From Eubacterium barkeri (GTDB taxonomy: Bacteria; Bacillota; Clostridia; Eubacteriales; Eubacteriaceae), in assembly GCF_900107125.1 (NCBI RefSeq), contig NZ_FNOU01000002.1, positions 62,001 through 126,000 of the forward strand: DNA of 64,000 bases. The letters run 5' to 3'. Below the pieces are notes generated by a model, which worked only from the letters and a program-made list of their open reading frames with translations, searched no databases and had not been told where the DNA came from. Positions 40,271-51,503 of the stretch are shown piece by piece. The position numbers and the translations under genes are program-made. Position 1 is the stretch's first letter; the number at the start of each line of letters is the position of its first letter.

Positions 40271-40900
40271 ATGCAAAAGTTTTCGAAAAAAGTCTCAATG
40301 ACAGTAGTGAAGCGTTTGCCGAAGTACTACCAATATTTGAGTGACTTACAAGATAAAAACATTGAAAAAATTTCGTCAAAGGAGCTGGCGGATATGATGG
40401 GCCTGACGGCATCTCAAATTCGCCAGGATCTTAATTCCTTTGGCGCTTATGGCCAACAAGGGTATGGCTATAAGGTCCAGGAGTTGCGGGAAGCGATTAA
40501 AAATATTTTGGGGCTTAACAATACCTATAACTGTATCATCATCGGGTCCGGGAATCTGGGCCGTGCCATTTCGAACTATGAACGTTTTAAACGGGAAGGT
40601 ATTCATATCAAAGCGATGTTTGATGCAGATAAAGGAAAGGTTGGAAGCCTGGTTGGTGACTTGGCCATCCACGATATGGACGATTTAGAGGATTTCGTCC
40701 GGGATCATGACATCAATATTTGTATTTTATCCGTTCCCCGGGAGGTTGGGCAGCCGACGGCTGACCGTGTTTGCCAATTAGGGATAAAAGCTATTTTGAA
40801 TTTTGTCCCCCTGGATTTGACGGTGCCCGAGGATGTCGTCGTTGAAAATGTGAATATTACCGACAGCTTATTTACCTTGACTTATTTGTTAAGCGAATAA
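40271..40900 (+). CDS. rex: Redox-sensing transcriptional repressor Rex
   Basis: 209 residues, the normal length. Winged helix at 10-75 (VVKRLPKYYQYLSDLQ, SSKELADMMGLTASQIRQDL, SFGAYGQQGYGYKVQEL). NAD-binding Rossmann domain from about 80 with GSGNLGRA. Rex senses the NADH/NAD+ ratio and represses fermentation genes when NAD+ is high. The protein is almost invariant in these signatures, so the call is secure. Confidence 0.97.
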   Translation: MQKFSKKVSMTVVKRLPKYYQYLSDLQDKNIEKISSKELADMMGLTASQIRQDLNSFGAYGQQGYGYKVQELREAIKNILGLNNTYNCIIIGSGNLGRAISNYERFKREGIHIKAMFDADKGKVGSLVGDLAIHDMDDLEDFVRDHDINICILSVPREVGQPTADRVCQLGIKAILNFVPLDLTVPEDVVVENVNITDSLFTLTYLLSE

Positions 40901-40908
40901 CAAAAAAA

Positions 40909-40937
40909 GGCTCAAAGCGCGTTGCTTTGGGCCTTTT
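40909..40937 (+). terminator. Terminator after rex
   Basis: GGCTCAAAGC (40909-40918) and GCTTTGGGCC (40924-40933) form a 10-bp stem with one G-T pair, loop GCGTT, then TTTT. The A-run on the left side makes it usable leftward for the convergent gene too. Confidence 0.85.
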
Positions 40938-40945
40938 GCTATTCT

Positions 40946-42100
40946 TTAAAGGGTTTGGATACAGGGAGATGATAGGCTGGGGATTGGGGTATCCTCTGGA
41001 AGAATATTAAGATCAGTGAGCACATCTTCTGAAATGCGTGAGGCCGCTTCACCATAGTACATTTTTTTGAGGGCGGCTTTCATGGTATATTGCTTAAATT
41101 CATTGCCCTTAAGGTGCTCGATAGCAAGACGAAGCTCCAATGGATTTTCCGCAATGATGGCAGCACCCTGGTTTTTAAACCACTGGGCGTTTTCACCTTC
41201 CTGGCCGGGAGTGGGTTTATAGAGAATGGTCGGTAAGCCGGTGACCACAACCTCACTTAAGGTGATGCCGCCGGGCTTTGTCACCATCATATCCGCTAAA
41301 TAATACAGTTCGTGGATATCGGAAACAAATCCAAGGATGGTTGTATTTTGTAAGCGTTGGGCGGAAAGCTCGTTGTAGAGATGTTTATTGCGTCCACAGA
41401 TCACAATGGTTTGCAAATCATCATGGCGCTGTATATCCGAACAAATGGAGCCCAAATCCTTTAGAACACCGTGGGTTCCTGCGCAAATCAGAAGGGTCTG
41501 ACGCTTCGGGTCCAGGTTGTATTTTCTGGCAATCTCGGCTTTATCACACGAATGATAAAATGCGGAACGGACAGGAATGCCGGTTTTGACAATACAATCA
41601 GCGGGGGTGCCGTGGGACACCAGGGTATCCTCCACGTTTTGACAGGCCACATAATACTTCGTTGTAGCGGGATGCATCCAGGCCGCAGGAATACAGAAGT
41701 CGGTGACGACGGTATAAATTGGCAATTTCAAATAATCCTGTTCCTTCAGGATCGTCGTGATGGTGTACATGTAGGTATTGATAATACAGTCAGGCTGCAC
41801 CTCGTTGACGATTCGGATAAGGGCACGTTGGGTTACCTTCCAAAGCTTTTTCAAAGAATTTTGGGAGGCTTGCTTTTCAAAATCGTAATAGATCCATTTA
41901 TAAAAACCACGACCAATGTTATAGGATAAGAGATAGGATTTCTCAAGAAATACATTGATAGGGTGGCTCATCTCGTTGAATAAATCCCGAACGAAAACAT
42001 TGCAGCCTCTGGATTCAAAGCAGTCTTTCAAGGTTTCAGCGACCATTCGATGACCAGATCCGTGGGAGCAGGTCAGGATTAAAATACGCTTTTTTTCCAT
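40946..42100 (-). CDS. MGDG-synthase-like / UgtP-like glycosyltransferase
   Basis: 384 residues, GT28-type. N-terminal domain: RILILTCSHGSGHRMVAETL and a membrane-association segment (FYKWIYYDF). C-terminal UDP-sugar-binding domain: MVTKPGGITLSEVVVTGLPT near residue 275. Members transfer glucose or galactose from UDP-sugar to diacylglycerol to make glycolipids. GGAGGGATTCTGCC precedes the ATG. Exact sugar specificity cannot be read. Confidence 0.8.
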   Translation of the reverse strand: MEKKRILILTCSHGSGHRMVAETLKDCFESRGCNVFVRDLFNEMSHPINVFLEKSYLLSYNIGRGFYKWIYYDFEKQASQNSLKKLWKVTQRALIRIVNEVQPDCIINTYMYTITTILKEQDYLKLPIYTVVTDFCIPAAWMHPATTKYYVACQNVEDTLVSHGTPADCIVKTGIPVRSAFYHSCDKAEIARKYNLDPKRQTLLICAGTHGVLKDLGSICSDIQRHDDLQTIVICGRNKHLYNELSAQRLQNTTILGFVSDIHELYYLADMMVTKPGGITLSEVVVTGLPTILYKPTPGQEGENAQWFKNQGAAIIAENPLELRLAIEHLKGNEFKQYTMKAALKKMYYGEAASRISEDVLTDLNILPEDTPIPSLSSPCIQTL

Positions 42101-42242
42101 GGCAGAATCCCTCCTTCGTTTTAATGATTTAAGTTTATCCCTTGTGGATTAGAGTTCCATTAGAAGAGAATGGAAGAATTTTTCTTTAAGGTATTTGTGG
42201 GATTATAATAAAAATCCTGTAAAAAATAATCAAAAAAAGGGA

Positions 42243-42271
42243 TTGTGCTTTATCGTTTGCACCTGTATAAT
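42243..42271 (+). promoter_or_regulatory. Promoter of the 42304 gene
   Basis: TTGTGC (42243-42248), 17-bp spacer, TATAAT (42266-42271), 32 bp ahead of the ATG, with GAAAGAGGTG as ribosome site. The rest of 42101-42242 shows no gene. Confidence 0.6.
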
Positions 42272-42303
42272 AAAGGTAACAACGTAGAAAGAGGTGTCTT
42301 ATA

Positions 42304-42717
42304 ATGATTGAATTTGTATATGGAGCTAAAGGTAGCGGCAAGACCAAGAAAATGATTGAAATGGCCAATGCTGAGGTCGCAGGGGCTAAAGGTGAAATTC
42401 TATTCATTAATGACAGAGATAAGTATCGCGTAACAGTGGACACTAAGATTCGATTTGTGAATTCCGATGATTTTGATGTAAAGGGCATTCAAGAGCTTTA
42501 CGGCTTCGTGTGTGGCGTTATCGCTGGTAACTACGATGTTGATGTCGTTTATATTGATAATTTATTAAGAATTATTGATGCCGATGGACCGGCGGATATC
42601 GAACCGTTATTGGAAAAATTAGATTTGGTACAAAAGGGTCAGAATATTAAATTCGTCCTCAGCTTAAGCTGTGACGAGGATGCTATACCGGATTGCGTGA
42701 AAAAATATCTCAACTAA
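42304..42717 (+). CDS. Small P-loop protein
   Basis: 137 residues. Walker A GAKGSGKTKK at residues 7-16; VDVVYIDNLLRII near 79-92 is a possible Walker B strand. No other helicase or kinase motifs, so the substrate is unknown. Similar Clostridia proteins tend to be loosely named after PilT without pilus genes nearby, and none are nearby here. Confidence 0.6.
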   Translation: MIEFVYGAKGSGKTKKMIEMANAEVAGAKGEILFINDRDKYRVTVDTKIRFVNSDDFDVKGIQELYGFVCGVIAGNYDVDVVYIDNLLRIIDADGPADIEPLLEKLDLVQKGQNIKFVLSLSCDEDAIPDCVKKYLN

Positions 42718-42742
42718 AGATGACGACTAAGACGTCTTTCTG

Positions 42743-42770
42743 GCCGATTGCCATGGCAATCGGCTTTCTT
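42743..42770 (+). terminator. Perfect 22-bp palindrome with short T-run
   Basis: GCCGATTGCCATGGCAATCGGC-type palindrome at 42743-42764 (11 bp each side) followed by TTTCTT. It lies 26 bp after the P-loop gene and 26 bp before the radical SAM start, probably a terminator. Confidence 0.65.
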
Positions 42771-42789
42771 ACGTATTATGGAGCTTACA

Positions 42790-43761
42790 ATGTCTGAACC
42801 GATGAACACCCAACCCCTTTACCAAGTCTATTCCCAGTGGCTGAAAGCACATTATGGCGAAAAGGTTTATAAACTTCCGGTAAATATTCCTTTGACCTGT
42901 CCCAATCGGGATGGTACCGTGGGTCAGGGAGGATGCATTTATTGTGGTGCTAAGGGGGGCGGCCTGGAGACGTTGTCCGATACCCTTTCCATTACGAAAC
43001 AGCTGGAGCATAACCGCACCTATATAGAGAAGCGCTATAAAGCCCATAAGTTCATTCCTTTTTTTCAGAGCTTCTCCAATACTTATATGCCCATGGAGCA
43101 GTTCAAAGCTGCGGTTCGGGAGGCCTGTGGGCAGAAGGATGTTGTTGCCCTTTCCATTGCAACCCGGCCGGATTGTATTTTCCAGGAGCATTTAGACTTT
43201 TTAAAGAGAGTACAAAGGGATGCTGGTATTGATATCGTCATTGAGCTTGGCTTGCAAACAGCCAATGATCATACCTTGAAAATAATTAATAGAGGTCATG
43301 ATCTGGCAGACTATATTGCAGCAGCCCATGGGGTTAAAAGCCATGGACTTCAGCTTTGTACCCACGTTATCCTTGATCTGCCCTGGGATGACCATCAGGA
43401 TGTCAAAACAACGGCGGGGATCCTTTCTGCTGTTGGTTCAGATTTTGTCAAATGCCATGCGTTATATATTGAGCGTGGGACGGCCCTGGCACAGATGTAC
43501 GCATCGGGGGCGATGGCCCTTCTTGACCAGGATGAGTATATCCAGCGCTGTATCCTCTTTTTAGAACATTTGGACCCGGTGATGGTGGTTCAGAGAATCA
43601 TCGGAAGGGCACCAGCAGAGGATAGCATTACCACCAATTGGAACACCAGCTGGTGGAAGGTTCGGGATTTGTTGGAAGAGCGGATGCGTTCGGGCGGGCA
43701 TTATCAGGGACGGCTTTACGGATTACGCCAGCAAGAAATCAGACGTAAAATCATTCAGTAG
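42790..43761 (+). CDS. Radical SAM protein, YhcC/TIGR01212 family
   Basis: 323 residues. The cluster motif is CPNRDGTVGQGGCIYCGAKG near residues 37-56, with a stretched C-x12-C-x2-C spacing typical of this family rather than CxxxCxxC. Later blocks: FIPFFQSFSNTY, VALSIATRPDC, ELGLQTANDHTLKIINRGHD, THVILDLPWD. A [4Fe-4S] cluster would cleave S-adenosylmethionine; the reaction is not established to my knowledge. GGAG supports the ATG at 42790 rather than upstream ones. Confidence 0.85.
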   Translation: MSEPMNTQPLYQVYSQWLKAHYGEKVYKLPVNIPLTCPNRDGTVGQGGCIYCGAKGGGLETLSDTLSITKQLEHNRTYIEKRYKAHKFIPFFQSFSNTYMPMEQFKAAVREACGQKDVVALSIATRPDCIFQEHLDFLKRVQRDAGIDIVIELGLQTANDHTLKIINRGHDLADYIAAAHGVKSHGLQLCTHVILDLPWDDHQDVKTTAGILSAVGSDFVKCHALYIERGTALAQMYASGAMALLDQDEYIQRCILFLEHLDPVMVVQRIIGRAPAEDSITTNWNTSWWKVRDLLEERMRSGGHYQGRLYGLRQQEIRRKIIQ

Positions 43762-43780
43762 AAGTAAGGAGGGGTGAGAA

Positions 43781-44623
43781 ATGACCATTGAAAATTGGCA
43801 GGAATTTCTTTTCCCATATGAGCAGGCAGTGGATGAACTGCTTTTAAAGTTCAAGAGTATTAAAAAACAGACGACGGATCGAGGAGAAATCAGCCCCATC
43901 GAATCCATTTCAGGTAGGGTAAAATCCATATCCAGTATCCTTGAAAAAATCGATAAATACGGTATTCGTACCCGTGACCTGGAGGATGAAATTCTGGATA
44001 TTGCCGGAATCCGCATTATTTGTCAATTCGTAGAGGATATCTATGAGGTGGTGAATATGGTCTGTGAACGGGATGGCAAGGATTTGACCATCGTGAAGGT
44101 TAAAAACTATATGGCCGGAGAGGACTTATCGGTCCTTAAATCCGGGGCTGGGCAGCCTAAAGAGAGTGGCTATCAAAGCTATCATATCATCATCAAATAC
44201 CCTGTCATTACATCCCTGGGATATAAAGAGCTTAATGTAGAAATCCAAATTCGGACCCTTGCCATGAACTTTTGGGCGATTATTGAACATTCCTTAAAAT
44301 ATAAATACAAAGAGGGTTTACCTGGTGAGCTGCAAAATCGCTTGGTTTCAATGGCTGAGGCGGTAACGGATCTCGATCAGGAGATGTCAGTGATTCGAGA
44401 TGAAATTTTAAATGCTCAGCAACTCTTTAGGATGAAATCTGGTACGATTAATGATATACTGGATAATATAAAAATTCTGAAAAAGCTAAACCACGAAGAG
44501 AAGGCTTCTGAATACGAAAATCTTTTTAATGCACTTTCAGATGATCAGGAAAGCATCGTACGGCTATTCCTTTTGAATCGTGAGATTCAGACCGAAATTG
44601 GCCGCATCAAGGGTGAAGCTTAG
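43781..44623 (+). CDS. Small alarmone synthetase (RelA/SpoT domain)
   Basis: 280 residues, without hydrolase or TGS/ACT domains. The synthetase fold covers about 45-200: RVKSISSILEKIDKYG, DIAGIRIICQFVEDIYEVV, KESGYQSYHIIIK, VEIQIRTLAMNFWAIIEHSL. Such YjbM/YwaC-type enzymes make (p)ppGpp. A helical C-terminus follows. GTAAGGAGGGGTGAGAA precedes the ATG. Confidence 0.9.
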   Translation: MTIENWQEFLFPYEQAVDELLLKFKSIKKQTTDRGEISPIESISGRVKSISSILEKIDKYGIRTRDLEDEILDIAGIRIICQFVEDIYEVVNMVCERDGKDLTIVKVKNYMAGEDLSVLKSGAGQPKESGYQSYHIIIKYPVITSLGYKELNVEIQIRTLAMNFWAIIEHSLKYKYKEGLPGELQNRLVSMAEAVTDLDQEMSVIRDEILNAQQLFRMKSGTINDILDNIKILKKLNHEEKASEYENLFNALSDDQESIVRLFLLNREIQTEIGRIKGEA

Positions 44624-44637
44624 AAAGGAGACAAAGA

Positions 44638-45171
44638 ATGACTCAAGTAATCCGTTTGGAGCAGGGAGAATACACTCAATGCCCCGAAGGTAATTGTGAA
44701 TTGATTAATGGGGTGGTTTATGAAAAAGCCGCTTTGGATGATAAAGGAGTAGGTGCCGTACGCTATTTGCACGCTGCATACAGCAAATTCAGATTAGCAC
44801 ACCGTCCACTGGATAAGGTGGCAGATCCACAGGCGGAGTTGGTCTTTCCTCAGCTGGAAAACACTATCCTCAAACCTGAAATTGCGGTAACTGTCAATGG
44901 TATGGAATTTCCCCAGTGGGTTGTTGAATTTGCAGATGATAATAATGAAGAGATTTCATATCTTCTAAAACCAGCCCTTTATCGGGATGCGGGTGTGGCG
45001 GAATACTGGGTCATTGATCCCGATCGAGAAGTCATCCTTATTTATTCCTTTGAGAGAAGTGGCCTGGTGCCATTGATTATTGAGGGACCCCAACGCATCC
45101 GGGTATCCATTTATAAAAATTTCTTTTTATCTTTTTCGGATTTCTTTAAATATCGTGGAGAACGGAAATAA
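44638..45171 (+). CDS. Uma2-like (DUF820) PD-(D/E)XK-fold protein
   Basis: 177 residues. LELI/CELINGVVYEKAA near the start, LKPEIAVTVNG, WVVEFADDNNEEI, KPALYRDAGVAEYWVIDPDR are the Uma2/DUF820 pattern, with the metal-binding acids in KPEI and VVEF. The family is restriction-endonuclease-like with unknown substrate and is abundant in cyanobacteria, less so in Firmicutes. AAAGGAGACAAAGA precedes the ATG, 14 bp after the alarmone synthetase. Confidence 0.72.
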   Translation: MTQVIRLEQGEYTQCPEGNCELINGVVYEKAALDDKGVGAVRYLHAAYSKFRLAHRPLDKVADPQAELVFPQLENTILKPEIAVTVNGMEFPQWVVEFADDNNEEISYLLKPALYRDAGVAEYWVIDPDREVILIYSFERSGLVPLIIEGPQRIRVSIYKNFFLSFSDFFKYRGERK

Positions 45172-45188
45172 TATGAAAGTCTCTGGGA

Positions 45189-45227
45189 AGCAGGCCGACA
45201 TCACCAATGGTGGTCGACCTGCTTTTT
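45189..45227 (+). terminator. Terminator after the Uma2-like gene
   Basis: AGCAGG...CCTGCT with an imperfect inner stem (CGAC/GTCG and CACC/GGTG, small bulge), loop AAT, followed by TTTTT. Confidence 0.7.
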
Positions 45228-45342
45228 CAATGAAATGCATCATTTTCACCACATTATGTAAATAGTGCTTTCTTTGGGATGATTTTAAGATATAATAGTT
45301 ATGCTACTAAGGCAACGAGTGCCTTTGAAAGGATAAGAATCG

Positions 45343-46545
45343 ATGAAGAAACGAAAGATAAACCTGACGGTTGTTTTTGTGTTGGTGCTGATTTTAAGTA
45401 ATCTGGGGACCTATTTTTTAGCAGTGAATGGAGTTTTTAATGGGAAAAACAGTGTAACGATTAAAACCGATAGCCAGACAATTTCCAGTGGATTGCAAAA
45501 AATCGCTTCCCTGGAGAAAAAAATCCAATCAGACTATTATAAAGACGTCGATGAACAGGCCCTGATGGATGGTGCCATTAAAGGGATGTTTGATGCCATC
45601 GGGGATGAGTATAGTGCCTACTATACCAAGGATGAGTACACTAAGCTTATGGAAAGCACCACCGGGAGCTTTGAAGGAATCGGTGTCGTTGTGACGGAGG
45701 ACGGAAATAAAAATACCATCGTCGTAACGCCCTATAAAGACACACCGGCGGGTAATGCCGGAATCCAGACTGGAGACACTATCATCAAAGTGGATGGTGA
45801 GGATGTGACGGGGAAGGGCATGGATTATGCGGTATCTAAAATGCGTGGGACAGCGGGAACGCCGGTTAAAGTAACGGTGTCCAGGGATGGCCAGGAAATT
45901 GATTTTAATTTGACCCGGGATACCATCGATACCAAAACCGTGGATTCCAAGGTGTTGGGCAATAATATTGGATACATTGAAATATCCCAGTTCACAGAGA
46001 CTACGGGGGAAGAATTCAAACAACAAATGGATGACTTAATGGCCCAGGGTATTCAGGGGCTGGTCATTGATTTACGCTATAATGGCGGCGGACTGGTGGA
46101 TCAGTCTGTAGAAGTGGCGGATCGCCTTTTGGGTCAGACGGAAGTGGTATACACCGTGGATAAGCAAGGGAACCGAAAGGATTATCGGGCGACCAGCGAG
46201 GATCAGGTCACCGTACCCATCACCGTTTTAGTCAATGAAGGGACGGCCAGTGCGTCGGAAATCTTAGCAGGTGCCATCCAGGATACCCAGGCGGGGACCT
46301 TAATTGGAACAAAAACCTTTGGGAAGGGAATCGTTCAGGAAGTGATCTCATTAATGGATGGAACGGGGTACAAGCTAACCAATGCGGAATACTTTACCCC
46401 CAATGGTCGCAATATCCACGGTGTGGGATTGACACCAGATGTTGAAATCAATCAAAATGAAAGTTATAAGGATACCCTGGTGGTTCCAGAGGACCAGGAT
46501 ACCCAATTGCAAAAAGCCTTGGAAGTGCTGCAGTCGAAGATGTAA
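45343..46545 (+). CDS. C-terminal processing peptidase (S41, CtpA-like)
   Basis: 400 residues. A membrane anchor at 5-27 ([20 protein letters not shown]) puts the enzyme outside. PDZ domain at about 105-190 ([38 protein letters not shown]). Catalytic domain from about 195 with [16 protein letters not shown], the nucleophile Ser in [14 protein letters not shown] and Lys in TFGKGIVQ. It trims C-termini of exported proteins. GAAAGGATAAGAATCG precedes the ATG. Confidence 0.93.
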   Translation: MKKRKINLTVVFVLVLILSNLGTYFLAVNGVFNGKNSVTIKTDSQTISSGLQKIASLEKKIQSDYYKDVDEQALMDGAIKGMFDAIGDEYSAYYTKDEYTKLMESTTGSFEGIGVVVTEDGNKNTIVVTPYKDTPAGNAGIQTGDTIIKVDGEDVTGKGMDYAVSKMRGTAGTPVKVTVSRDGQEIDFNLTRDTIDTKTVDSKVLGNNIGYIEISQFTETTGEEFKQQMDDLMAQGIQGLVIDLRYNGGGLVDQSVEVADRLLGQTEVVYTVDKQGNRKDYRATSEDQVTVPITVLVNEGTASASEILAGAIQDTQAGTLIGTKTFGKGIVQEVISLMDGTGYKLTNAEYFTPNGRNIHGVGLTPDVEINQNESYKDTLVVPEDQDTQLQKALEVLQSKM

Positions 46546-46574
46546 TGTTTGAGAAAATCAGAAAGGAGCCGATT

Positions 46575-48542
46575 ATGATACCATTTGAAGTCGTCTCAGA
46601 ATATGAACCGAAGGGAGACCAGGGGAAGGCCATTGCTGAACTGACCAGGGGCATCGAGGATGGCCTGAAATACCAGACCCTCCTCGGGGTAACCGGGTCA
46701 GGAAAAACATACACCATGGCAAAACTCATTGAGGCCGTACAGAAGCCGACCCTGGTCATTGCCCATAATAAAACCCTGGCTGCCCAGCTTGCTGATGAGT
46801 TTCGTAGCTTTTTTCCAAATAATGCAGTAGAATACTTCGTTTCGTACTATGATTACTACCAGCCAGAGGCTTACGTCCCCCATTCTGATTTGTTTATTGA
46901 GAAGGATTCCTCCATTAATGATGAGATTGATAAGCTGAGGCATTCTGCCACAGCAGCCTTGTTTGAGCGCCAGGATGTTATTATCGTCGCCTCGGTTTCC
47001 TGTATTTATGGCTTGGGGAGCCCCATCGATTATGAAAATTTGGTGCTTTCCCTGCGGCCAGGGATGGAAAAGGATCGGGATGACATCATCCGTAAATTAG
47101 TGGACATCCAATACACACGAAATGATATTGCCTTTGAACGGAATAATTTTCGGGTACGGGGGGATGTTTTGGAAATCTACCCGGCGGCTTCCACGGATAA
47201 AGCCGTTCGTGTGGAGTTTTTTGGCGATGAGATTGATCGCCTCACGGAGATTCACACCATTACCGGAGAAATTACCGGGGAGCTTTCCCACGTGAGTATT
47301 TTTCCTGCGTCTCACTATACCACCACTCCAGAGAAGCTGGAGGATGCTATTGTTGGTATTCGAAGGGAGCTTTCGGAGCAGTACCAATTCTTTACGGACC
47401 ATAACCAATTAGTAGAAGCCCAGCGTATTCTCCAACGGACGAATTACGATTTGGAAATGCTCCAGGAGATGGGGTATTGTACCGGGATTGAGAATTATAC
47501 CCGTTATATTAATGGGCTGCCGGCGGGGAGTCCGCCCTATACCCTCATTGATTATTTTCCCAAGGACTTTTTAATCATTGCCGATGAGTCCCACGTGTCC
47601 ATTCCCCAAATTGGGGGAATGAGTGCCGGGGATCGGGCCAGAAAGAAAAACCTGGTGGACTATGGCTTTCGACTGCCCTCTGCCTACGATAACCGCCCCC
47701 TGACCTTCGATGAATTTGAGGGGAAAATTAATCAAATTATTTTTACCACGGCGACACCCAGCAAATATGAAAAAGCCCATACCCAAAAGGTGGTGGAGCA
47801 AATCATCCGGCCGACAGGCTTAGTGGACCCCGAAATCTTCGTGCGTCCCATTAAGGGGCAGATTGACGATTTAACCGGAGAGATTAACGCGACTGTGGCC
47901 AAGGGAAACCGCGTATTAGTAACGACGTTGACCAAGAAGATGGCTGAGGATTTAACGGATTATTTTAAAGAAAATGGCGTGAGCGTTCGTTATTTGCATT
48001 CAGATATTGACACCATCGAGCGAATGGAGATCCTCCGGGATTTACGATTGGGAGAATTTGATGTGCTGGTGGGGATCAACCTCCTAAGGGAGGGGCTGGA
48101 CCTCCCAGAGGTTGGCCTGGTTGCCATTTTAGATGCCGACAAGGAAGGGTATCTTCGTTCGGAAACCTCCTTAGTCCAAACCATTGGCCGGGCGGCGAGA
48201 AATGTTGACGGCAAGGTCATCATGTACGCGGATAAGATTACAAAATCCATGAATTACGCCATTACGGAAACCTATAGACGGCGTGAGATCCAACAGGCTT
48301 ATAATACAGAGCACGGCATTATCCCCCAGTCCGTTAAAAAGGAGATTCGGAATGTTATCGAGGTCACCAAGGTGGCCGAGGATGGCCTTCCTTATGAAGT
48401 GGCTGATCTGGAAATGGAAGAAGAAATCCTTGATATTGGGGAGTTGGAGGCTCAAATGAAGCAGGCTGCCTCGGATTTGGATTTCGAACGTGCAGCACAG
48501 CTGAGGGATAAAATAAAAGCATTAAAAATACAGAGCGAATAA
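46575..48542 (+). CDS. uvrB: UvrABC system protein B
   Basis: 655 residues. [20 protein letters not shown], Walker [11 protein letters not shown], the beta-hairpin [20 protein letters not shown], later YPKDF-like [13 protein letters not shown], helicase motifs to [10 protein letters not shown], and a UVR domain at the end ([20 protein letters not shown]). UvrB holds damaged DNA for incision by UvrC. AAAGGAG favours 46575 over the ATG at 46545. Confidence 0.98.
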   Translation: MIPFEVVSEYEPKGDQGKAIAELTRGIEDGLKYQTLLGVTGSGKTYTMAKLIEAVQKPTLVIAHNKTLAAQLADEFRSFFPNNAVEYFVSYYDYYQPEAYVPHSDLFIEKDSSINDEIDKLRHSATAALFERQDVIIVASVSCIYGLGSPIDYENLVLSLRPGMEKDRDDIIRKLVDIQYTRNDIAFERNNFRVRGDVLEIYPAASTDKAVRVEFFGDEIDRLTEIHTITGEITGELSHVSIFPASHYTTTPEKLEDAIVGIRRELSEQYQFFTDHNQLVEAQRILQRTNYDLEMLQEMGYCTGIENYTRYINGLPAGSPPYTLIDYFPKDFLIIADESHVSIPQIGGMSAGDRARKKNLVDYGFRLPSAYDNRPLTFDEFEGKINQIIFTTATPSKYEKAHTQKVVEQIIRPTGLVDPEIFVRPIKGQIDDLTGEINATVAKGNRVLVTTLTKKMAEDLTDYFKENGVSVRYLHSDIDTIERMEILRDLRLGEFDVLVGINLLREGLDLPEVGLVAILDADKEGYLRSETSLVQTIGRAARNVDGKVIMYADKITKSMNYAITETYRRREIQQAYNTEHGIIPQSVKKEIRNVIEVTKVAEDGLPYEVADLEMEEEILDIGELEAQMKQAASDLDFERAAQLRDKIKALKIQSE

Positions 48543-48582
48543 TGAATTGAGGGTGGAAACCCTTGATATAGAAAGGATAAAC

Positions 48583-51387
48583 ATGAAATATATTGACATC
48601 AAGGGAGCCCGGGAACATAATCTCAAGGGCGTAAATGTCAAAATTCCCCGGGACCAAATGGTGGTCCTGACCGGTGTTTCCGGATCAGGTAAGACGAGTC
48701 TGGCCTTTGACACCATTTATGCAGAGGGCCAGCGCCGGTATGTGGAGTCCCTGTCAGCCTATGCAAGGCAATTTCTAGGCCAATCCCAAAAACCGGATGT
48801 GGACAGTATTGAGGGGTTAAGTCCAGCCATCTCCATCGACCAAAAAACGACAAACCGAAATCCCAGATCAACGGTTGGGACGGTAACGGAGATTTACGAT
48901 TATTTCCGTTTGCTTTACGCGCGGATTGGCATTCCCCATTGTCCTAAATGTGGGAAGGTCATTTCCTCCCAAAGCGTGGATCAAATCGTGGATAAGGTCA
49001 TGAATTTGCCCGAGGGGACGAAGTTTTTAATTGTGGCCCCCATTGTCCGGGGGGAAAAGGGACAGCATAAAAAGCTCCTTGCTCATTTACGAAAAGAAGG
49101 TTATGTCCGACTCATGGTGGATGGTGAGGAAAGGGAGTCCAGCGAAGAAATCGAGCTGGATAAGAATAAAAAGCATACCATCGACGTCGTGATTGACCGG
49201 CTGAAACGCAAGGATGGTATGGAGAAACGGCTGACGGATTCCCTGGAGACAGCACTGCATCTGGCTCATGGCATGGCGGTGTGCGAGGTTGTCGGTGGGG
49301 AACGGCATCTCTTTAGTGAGAAGCTGTCCTGTCCGGATTGTGGCATTTCCATGGATGTTTTAGAACCACGGACCTTTTCCTTCAACAATCCTTTTGGGAT
49401 GTGCCCGGCCTGTAATGGATTGGGATTTCATAAGGAAATCGACCCGGATCTGCTGATACCGGATCGGTCCCTCTCCATTGGGGATGGGGCCATTAAATTT
49501 TTTGGTCTGAAGAACGACTCTAAAATCCTGGTGAATATGATCCGTGCGCTCCTTTCAAAGCATGGTTTTGATATGGATACCCCCGTGGAGGATTTATCCG
49601 AGGTTTGCCTGGATGAGCTGCTTTATGGCTCGGATGATGCCATGGAAATCGAGTATGAGGGTAAATTCTCCGGCACTTATTCCACGACCTTCGAAGGGCT
49701 CATCAATAATATGGAACGGCGATTCAAGGATACTAAATCTGAAACGATGCGTGGCTTTATTGAACGCTATATGTCGGATATTCCATGTCCGGTGTGCCAC
49801 GGAAAGCGTTTGAATCCCACCAGCCTGGCGGTAACCGTCGGGGAGAGCAATATTATCGATTTAACGGATCGGTCGGTTAAAAGCTTGATTGGTTTTTTTA
49901 AAAACCTTCAGCTGACCGAAACCGAGGCCATGATTGCTAAGCTTATTTTAGTGGAAATCAATGCACGCCTTAAATTCCTCCGGGATGTAGGACTGGAATA
50001 CCTCACCCTTTCCCGGAGTGCAGGAACCTTATCCGGAGGGGAATCCCAGCGGATCAGGCTGGCCACGCAAATTGGATCAGGGCTAACCGGGGTACTTTAT
50101 GTTCTGGACGAGCCCAGCATTGGCCTGCATCAAAGGGATAATCGGAAGCTTTTAACAGCCCTGCGCAATCTGACGGCCCTGGGGAATACCCTGGTGGTGG
50201 TTGAGCATGATGACGATACAATGATGGAAGCCGATTGGATTGTGGATATTGGCCCGGGGGCAGGGGTTCACGGGGGAGAGCTGGTGGCGGAGGGCGATGC
50301 CCAGGCCATTATGGATAATCCCCGGTCTATCACTGGACAGTACCTGAGTGGGGCTAAAAAAATTCCGGTTCCCCAGGAACGCCGAACTCCCCGTGGTGAA
50401 TATATCCGGGTGGTTGGGGCCAAGCAAAATAATCTTAAAAATATCACGGTGGATTTTCCCCTTGGAGAGTTCATCTGTGTCACCGGAGTGTCGGGTTCTG
50501 GGAAAAGTACCCTGGTTAACGAGATTTTATATAAGGGGGCCGCACAAAAACTTTATAATAGTACGCGAAAACCAGGAAAACACCGAAAAATTGAAGGCCT
50601 GGATCAAATTGATAAGGTCATTGCCATTGATCAAAGCCCCATTGGGAGGACGCCACGTTCAAACCCGGCCACCTATACTGGTGTTTTTGATATGATTCGG
50701 GACCTCTTTGCAAAAACAAACGAGGCGAAGACCCGGGGATATCAAAAGGGGCGCTTCAGCTTCAATGTGAAGGGGGGGCGTTGCGAAACCTGTTCTGGGG
50801 ATGGGATATTAAAGATCGAGATGCATTTTCTGCCGGATGTTTATGTTCCCTGTGAGGTATGTCATGGGAAACGCTATAACCGGGAAACCCTGGAGGTTAA
50901 ATACAAGGGCAAAAACATTGCCGACGTATTGGACATGACTGTCGAAGAATCCCTTGGTTTTTTTGAGCACCTTCCGTCCATTAAAAATAAGCTGCAAACT
51001 TTGCACGATGTGGGTTTGGGGTATGTTAAGCTAGGACAGCCATCCACCCAGCTTTCGGGAGGGGAAGCCCAGCGGATCAAGCTGGCCACTGAGCTGAGTA
51101 AACGGAATACCGGACGCACACTCTATATTCTGGATGAACCGACCACAGGCCTTCACATGGCGGATGTGGACCGCCTCATTGAGGTCCTCCAGCGGCTGGT
51201 GGATACTGGCAGCACCGTGGTGGTCATTGAGCATCAGCTGGATGTCATTAAAGTGGCGGACCACGTCATCGATTTAGGCCCCGAGGGCGGAGATGGCGGC
51301 GGAGAAGTGGTGGCCATTGGAACGCCGGAGGCCATTGCAAAAATTGAAGACAGCTATACCGGAAATTTTCTAAAACCATTGCTGTAA
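48583..51387 (+). CDS. uvrA: UvrABC system protein A
   Basis: 934 residues. [20 protein letters not shown], Walker [15 protein letters not shown] and [14 protein letters not shown], zinc fingers CPKCGKV..., CPDCGISM... and CETCSGDG...[10 protein letters not shown], signatures [12 protein letters not shown] and [12 protein letters not shown]. UvrA finds DNA damage and loads UvrB. It lies 40 bp after uvrB, same operon. GAAAGGATAAAC sets the ATG at 48583. Confidence 0.98.
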   Translation: MKYIDIKGAREHNLKGVNVKIPRDQMVVLTGVSGSGKTSLAFDTIYAEGQRRYVESLSAYARQFLGQSQKPDVDSIEGLSPAISIDQKTTNRNPRSTVGTVTEIYDYFRLLYARIGIPHCPKCGKVISSQSVDQIVDKVMNLPEGTKFLIVAPIVRGEKGQHKKLLAHLRKEGYVRLMVDGEERESSEEIELDKNKKHTIDVVIDRLKRKDGMEKRLTDSLETALHLAHGMAVCEVVGGERHLFSEKLSCPDCGISMDVLEPRTFSFNNPFGMCPACNGLGFHKEIDPDLLIPDRSLSIGDGAIKFFGLKNDSKILVNMIRALLSKHGFDMDTPVEDLSEVCLDELLYGSDDAMEIEYEGKFSGTYSTTFEGLINNMERRFKDTKSETMRGFIERYMSDIPCPVCHGKRLNPTSLAVTVGESNIIDLTDRSVKSLIGFFKNLQLTETEAMIAKLILVEINARLKFLRDVGLEYLTLSRSAGTLSGGESQRIRLATQIGSGLTGVLYVLDEPSIGLHQRDNRKLLTALRNLTALGNTLVVVEHDDDTMMEADWIVDIGPGAGVHGGELVAEGDAQAIMDNPRSITGQYLSGAKKIPVPQERRTPRGEYIRVVGAKQNNLKNITVDFPLGEFICVTGVSGSGKSTLVNEILYKGAAQKLYNSTRKPGKHRKIEGLDQIDKVIAIDQSPIGRTPRSNPATYTGVFDMIRDLFAKTNEAKTRGYQKGRFSFNVKGGRCETCSGDGILKIEMHFLPDVYVPCEVCHGKRYNRETLEVKYKGKNIADVLDMTVEESLGFFEHLPSIKNKLQTLHDVGLGYVKLGQPSTQLSGGEAQRIKLATELSKRNTGRTLYILDEPTTGLHMADVDRLIEVLQRLVDTGSTVVVIEHQLDVIKVADHVIDLGPEGGDGGGEVVAIGTPEAIAKIEDSYTGNFLKPLL

Positions 51388-51442
51388 ACACTTCTGTTAG
51401 CATGAAAAATGAAGAATACTTTGGAATCGAGACGTTGTCCCA

Positions 51443-51471
51443 TTGACAGGGATTCGATGCTTAAGTATAAT
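51443..51471 (+). promoter_or_regulatory. Perfect consensus promoter of feoAB
   Basis: TTGACA (51443-51448), exactly 17 bp, TATAAT (51466-51471); 32 bp ahead of feoA. A perfect promoter suggests strong basal expression that needs a repressor to control iron uptake. No clear Fur-box palindrome overlaps it. Confidence 0.85.
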
Positions 51472-51503
51472 TGAACTAACATAAAAGAGGGAGTGACGGG
51501 CAC

